56,728 nucleotides of DNA from Phyllobacterium myrsinacearum (GTDB lineage Bacteria > Pseudomonadota > Alphaproteobacteria > Rhizobiales > Rhizobiaceae), in the NCBI RefSeq assembly GCF_002980555.1, contig NZ_PVBT01000011.1, positions 1 to 56,728 on the forward strand, in the 5' to 3' direction. The notes beneath the pieces are model-generated. The model was given only the letters and a program-made list of their open reading frames with translations, did no database searches and was not told the origin of the DNA. Each line of letters begins with the position of its first letter. The stretch's first letter is position 1. Position numbers and translations under genes: made by a program. Shown here one piece after another: positions 53,854 through 56,728 of this stretch.

Positions 53854-54843
53854 CTACTGGCCGAGAACGTGCGGCCGGTATTCGGCAAACAGTCCCGCGC
53901 GGGGGAAATCCGCCACATTCTTGGACGTCACCAATGCCGTGCCCGCATCGACAAAGGCCGAGACAGGCTTCTTGGCCGCGGCTTCGCGGGCAACCTGGAT
54001 CGTCACATCACCGAGATATTTGGGATCATTCAGCGCCGAACCGATGTAGTTGCCGCCATCGGCCATGATGGCGAGCGCTTCCGACAATCCGTCCACACCG
54101 GCAACCAGCACATCACTGCGGTTGTTTTCCTTCAGCACCTGCAGGGCACCAAGCGCCATATCATCATTATGCGCATAGACAACCTTCACATCCGGATTGG
54201 CCTGAAGCAGGTCCTGCATCGCGGTGACCGCATTGGCGCGGATATATTCCGCATAGGGGCCTTCGACGATAGTATGACCCGAGCCTTCGATGGCGCTGTG
54301 AAAACCGTCGCGCCGGTCCATCATGACCGCGCCGCCCGCATCGCCCTGGATCTCGATGATCTTGGCTTTCTCGACACCGTCGGCCTTCAGGCGCGCGACA
54401 ACCGCTTCGCCGACCAGCTTGCCCATGTTCTTGTTGTCGCGGCCGACATGGGCGGTAACCCCCTTGCCGTTGACGCTGCGGTCAACCGTAATGACCGGGA
54501 TGCCGGCGGCAACAGCCGCTTCCAGCGATGGCACGACCGCATCGGGATTGACCGGATTGATGATCAGCGCATTGACGCCCTGGGTTATCAGATCCTGAAT
54601 GTCATTGTTCTGCTTGCTGACATCGCCGTTGGCGTCAAGAAAAACCAGTGTATCGCCGCCGGCCTTGGCGGCCGCTTCCGCGCCAGTCTTGAGCTGAACA
54701 TAGAAGGGCGACTGCAACGTCACCTGGCTGAATCCGATTTTCAGGCCTTCCGCGTGGGCGGCAGTTATGCCCAATCCTGCCGCCAATGAAATGGCGGTTC
54801 CGGCAAAGGCGAATCTGAACAAAAAACTGCGACGTCTGAGCAT
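53854..54843 (-). CDS. Periplasmic sugar-binding protein (RbsB-like)
   Basis: 329 residues from the ATG at 54843, preceded by GGGGAGGAAAA. The signal peptide starts MLRRRSFLFR, whose RRxFL core resembles a twin-arginine signal, and ends after AHA near residue 31. The type 1 periplasmic-binding fold follows: LKIGFSQVTLQSPFYVQLKTGAEAAAKAGGDTLVFLDANGDVSKQNNDIQDLITQGVNALIINPVNPDAVVP, then GDAGGAVMMDRRDGFHSAI. It is first in the operon and feeds the CUT2 transporter. The ligand is a pentose-like sugar or polyol, unknown in detail. Confidence 0.92.
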   Translation of the reverse strand: MLRRRSFLFRFAFAGTAISLAAGLGITAAHAEGLKIGFSQVTLQSPFYVQLKTGAEAAAKAGGDTLVFLDANGDVSKQNNDIQDLITQGVNALIINPVNPDAVVPSLEAAVAAGIPVITVDRSVNGKGVTAHVGRDNKNMGKLVGEAVVARLKADGVEKAKIIEIQGDAGGAVMMDRRDGFHSAIEGSGHTIVEGPYAEYIRANAVTAMQDLLQANPDVKVVYAHNDDMALGALQVLKENNRSDVLVAGVDGLSEALAIMADGGNYIGSALNDPKYLGDVTIQVAREAAAKKPVSAFVDAGTALVTSKNVADFPRAGLFAEYRPHVLGQ

Positions 54844-54886
54844 GGTTTTCCTCCCCAAAGACTCATTTTTCTGGTAAATCTACATT

Positions 54887-54903
54887 TGAGCAAATATCGC
54901 TCA
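54887..54903. promoter_or_regulatory. Candidate SorC operator
   Basis: TGAGC-N7-GCTCA inverted repeat, 44 nt upstream of the binding-protein start and just downstream of the proposed -10, a position that would block transcription. The arms resemble half-sites of SorC/LsrR-type regulators. The assignment is inference. Confidence 0.55.
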
Positions 54904-54913
54904 TTTGTTATTC

Positions 54914-54943
54914 TAGATAGCCAGAAGTTTCAGGGGGAGTCAA
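54914..54943 (-). promoter_or_regulatory. Promoter of the sugar operon
   Basis: On the minus strand TTGACT (54943-54938) and TATCTA (54919-54914) are separated by 18 nt (or CTATCT with 17 nt). Transcription would begin about 7 nt farther, near 54907, and run into the SorC operator candidate. Confidence 0.55.
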
Positions 54944-55135
54944 CGCGATTGACAAAATCACGGGAGAAAACAAATAACCAATTGAAATATATTCTGTATT
55001 TTATCTGCTGCTTCAGCACTTACCCGGCAGGAACAGCCGCAACCATGTGAACAATGGATGTGCGATACATCACAAAAGTTGCATTTGCGGGGAAGAGCGC
55101 TCTAAGTTGAACTCCACGCATCGTGAGTCCACACC

Positions 55136-56077
55136 ATGTCCAGCCCAACAGACATCACCCCGGAACGCATCGTTGAAACCGGACGCCTGATCCGGCCACA
55201 CATCCGGCATACCCCGGTCATGCGTGCGGATCTCGGTGATTTCGGCCTCCAGCCGCGCAGCATCGATTTCAAGCTTGAGTTTCTGCAGCACTCGGGTTCG
55301 TTCAAGGCGCGCGGCGCCTTTGCCAATCTGCTCACCCGTCCGGTGCCGGACGCTGGTGTCGTTGCCGCATCGGGCGGCAATCATGGTGCAGCCGTCGCCT
55401 ATGCGGCGATGCGGCTTGGCGTACCCGCAACGATATTCGTGCCCGATGTCACCGCAGCCGCCAAGGCGGACCGCATCCGCAGTTACGGCGCAAACCTTGT
55501 TGTCTCCGGCAGCCGCTATGCCGATGCCCTGGCGGCCAGCGAGCAATTCACGGCAGAGCACAAGGCCATGCCGGTTCACGCCTTCGACCAGCCGGAAACC
55601 CTGCTCGGCCAGGGAACGCTTGGCCTGGAAATCGAAACAGACCTGCCTGACATCACAACCCTCCTGGTCGCCGTGGGCGGCGGCGGCCTGATTGGCGGAA
55701 TTGCGGCCTGGTTTCGCGGCCGCGTCAGGATCGTGGCTGTCGAACCCGAGGGATCACCCACCCTGCACAGGGCACTCAGTGCAGGCCGGCCTGTCGACGC
55801 TCCGGCGGAAGGCATCGCTGCCGATTCCCTCGCGCCCAGGCGTGTGGGAGAATTGATGTTTCCATTTGCCCGGGATTATGTCGCGCAGTCCGTCCTTGTC
55901 TCGGACGATGACATTCGTGCCGCGCAATCCGCCCTTTGGGAGCGGCTGCGCATTGTCGCTGAACCCGGTGGAGCGGCGGCCTTTGCCGCGCTTCTGGCAC
56001 AGAAATACGTTGCCGGTCCGCACGAACGCGTTGCCGTTCTCCTGTGCGGCGCCAATACCGGCGCAGTGCAGTTTTAA
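55136..56077 (+). CDS. PLP-dependent threonine/serine dehydratase family protein
   Basis: 313 residues. Fold-type II PLP enzyme: RPHIRHTPVMRADLG, the PLP lysine Lys57 in HSGSFKARGAFANL, ASGGNHGAAVAYAAMRLGVPATIFVPD and the glycine loop LLVAVGGGGLIGGIA. These enzymes deaminate threonine or serine to oxoacids, or act on related hydroxy amino acids; the short single-domain form lacks the allosteric ACT domain. It is divergent from the sugar operon. It is listed as catabolic type because no regulatory domain is present. Confidence 0.88.
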   Translation: MSSPTDITPERIVETGRLIRPHIRHTPVMRADLGDFGLQPRSIDFKLEFLQHSGSFKARGAFANLLTRPVPDAGVVAASGGNHGAAVAYAAMRLGVPATIFVPDVTAAAKADRIRSYGANLVVSGSRYADALAASEQFTAEHKAMPVHAFDQPETLLGQGTLGLEIETDLPDITTLLVAVGGGGLIGGIAAWFRGRVRIVAVEPEGSPTLHRALSAGRPVDAPAEGIAADSLAPRRVGELMFPFARDYVAQSVLVSDDDIRAAQSALWERLRIVAEPGGAAAFAALLAQKYVAGPHERVAVLLCGANTGAVQF

Positions 56078-56098
56078 CCACCAGTTTGGTTTCCCTGC

Positions 56099-56195
56099 GT
56101 TTTTGCGCGACGTGTCAAACGGGGGCAACCCGGTTTATGGCGGTGTTTTGGTGTTTTGTGAGAAGCTGGTTCTGCGATTGTGTGTTGGTTTTGGG
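56099..56195. repeat. Direct repeat, copy A
   Basis: Begins GTTTTTGCGCGA and contains TTATGGCGGTGTTTTGGTG and GTGAGAAGCTGGTT. It is nearly identical to copy B 281 nt downstream; it continues into TTGGTT and a degenerate version of the tRNA 3' end (about 56185-56206). A perfect hairpin in copy B (AAACGGGG-GCAA-CCCCGTTT) is damaged here. Confidence 0.85.
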
Positions 56196-56379
56196 GAGAG
56201 GCTTTGTCCGTTCGGCCTTAAAACAGTCTGGTTGACTGTTTTGCCGGGCTCTGCCCGGACGCCAGCAAACCGGTGCAATAGTTATTCAGGTTGAGCTGAA
56301 TGAAAGTTTGATGCTTTCTGAAGCTTTATAAGCCGACGAATATATTGCAGCACAGGGGTAGCGAACTTCAGGCGCTCCT

Positions 56380-56475
56380 GTTTTTGCGCGATGTCTCAAA
56401 CGGGGGCAACCCCGTTTATGGCGGTGTTTTGGTGTTTTGTGAGAAGCTGGTTTTGAGGTTGTGTGTGTTGGTTGC
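56380..56475. repeat. Direct repeat, copy B
   Basis: Same element as copy A, with an intact 8-bp hairpin AAACGGGG-GCAA-CCCCGTTT. Its right end runs directly into a perfect 22-nt copy of the 3' end of the tRNA gene (56468-56489). Confidence 0.85.
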
Positions 56476-56489
56476 GGGGACAGGATTTG
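56468..56489. repeat. Duplicated 3' end of tRNA-fMet (attachment-site-like)
   Basis: 22 nt identical to 56602-56623, which covers the CCA end, acceptor strand and T-stem start of the initiator tRNA gene. The copy lies 134 nt downstream of the gene. Duplication of a tRNA 3' end is what site-specific integration leaves behind, so this may be an old att site. Confidence 0.75.
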
Positions 56490-56602
56490 GTTTATGTCCC
56501 GCGGCGTCGGCGCTGCCTCCTTGCGGGCCCCTGATGCGGGTTCAGATCGCCGGCCCGGGCATCAACGCACGAAAGCCCGGACGAGCCGGGCCTTTTGTGC
56601 AT

Positions 56603-56679
<77 letters not shown>

Positions 56680-56728
56680 CCACCATATCCGGCGATTGCC
56701 GTTTTGTCGGTCTGTCCTCGGGCTTTGC

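Larger units (their letters stand above)
56078..56602. other. Gene-free interval with direct repeats and a tRNA 3'-end copy
   Basis: About 525 nt between the dehydratase stop and the tRNA. It holds two copies of a roughly 95-nt direct repeat, a second copy of the 3' end of the tRNA gene, and a small GC-rich hairpin (56574-56590) just downstream of the tRNA that probably terminates it. Short open frames across it translate the repeated DNA and are not genes. Confidence 0.7.

Noticed and set aside
44311-54843. A true autoinducer-2 Lsr operon
   Set aside because: The regulator, kinase and importer types fit, but LsrF and LsrG are missing and DeoC, GatD-like dehydrogenase and aldehyde dehydrogenase point to ordinary carbon catabolism; kept only as an analogy.

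Overview
The window reads as part of a secondary replicon (chromid or large plasmid) of an alphaproteobacterium of the order Hyphomicrobiales. The Brucellaceae/Phyllobacteriaceae neighbourhood is the best guess, but genus cannot be fixed by eye. The evidence is a repABC replication-partition cassette at the left edge (start of repC, a counter-transcribed RNA, repB, repA and two RepB-type parS palindromes), GC-rich alphaproteobacterial coding style, an RND pump resembling Brucella BepDE, and an alphaproteobacterial type tandem glycine riboswitch. Housekeeping genes (gcvTHP, an ftsK motor, an initiator tRNA-Met) sit on the same replicon, which favours a chromid over a dispensable plasmid.

Layout. 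1-2620: repABC on the minus strand. 2774-5595: an aldo/keto reductase divergent from a LysR regulator, a VOC protein and a DUF3592 membrane protein. 5647-10831: RND efflux pump (permease and membrane fusion protein) divergent from its TetR repressor. 10981-13227: a 61-residue lysine/alanine/proline-rich protein, a cysteine-cluster (YkgJ-type) protein, a small membrane protein and a YegD-like Hsp70. 13362-19161: an FtsK-type DNA translocase without a membrane domain, a PLP aminotransferase and a DHA2-type MFS exporter. 19416-25868: an isoaspartyl-methyltransferase-like protein, then on the minus strand a large cyclase/ATPase/TPR signalling protein followed by a thioredoxin-fold protein, DUF1326 and DUF2182. 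25869-26250: a gene-free stretch with a long palindrome and a strong small-RNA candidate. 26251-28896: cytosine deaminase and a GSU2403-type nucleotidyltransferase-fold protein with a striking duplicated promoter element. 28935-33464: gcvT-gcvH-gcvP behind a tandem glycine riboswitch. 33598-34605: a membrane-bound class III cyclase.

35056-44255 is a plus-strand operon of eight genes (two LLM flavin monooxygenases, M20 deacylase, GNAT acetyltransferase, fused ABC permease-ATPase, binding protein, third LLM monooxygenase, second binding protein). Its composition matches the Bacillus ytmI/yxe S-alkylcysteine salvage operons: import, N-acetylation, oxidative removal of the S-substituent, and deacetylation. 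44311-54843 is a minus-strand catabolic operon (rbsB-like, GatD-like dehydrogenase, FGGY kinase, SorC regulator, rbsA, rbsC, deoC, unusual long aldehyde dehydrogenase). It probably imports a sugar or polyol, phosphorylates and oxidises it, cleaves it with a DeoC-type aldolase and oxidises the aldehyde released; the substrate is unknown. A 16-bp perfect stem separates the two operons and can terminate both. 55136-56077 is a threonine/serine dehydratase-type enzyme. The right edge has an approximately 90-bp direct repeat, a duplicated copy of the tRNA 3' end, and the tRNA-fMet gene itself, which looks like scars of integration at a tRNA.

Starts were revised downstream wherever a Shine-Dalgarno sequence, signal peptide or family N-terminus supported it. 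Protein functions rest on recognition of family motifs by eye; no database search was run.
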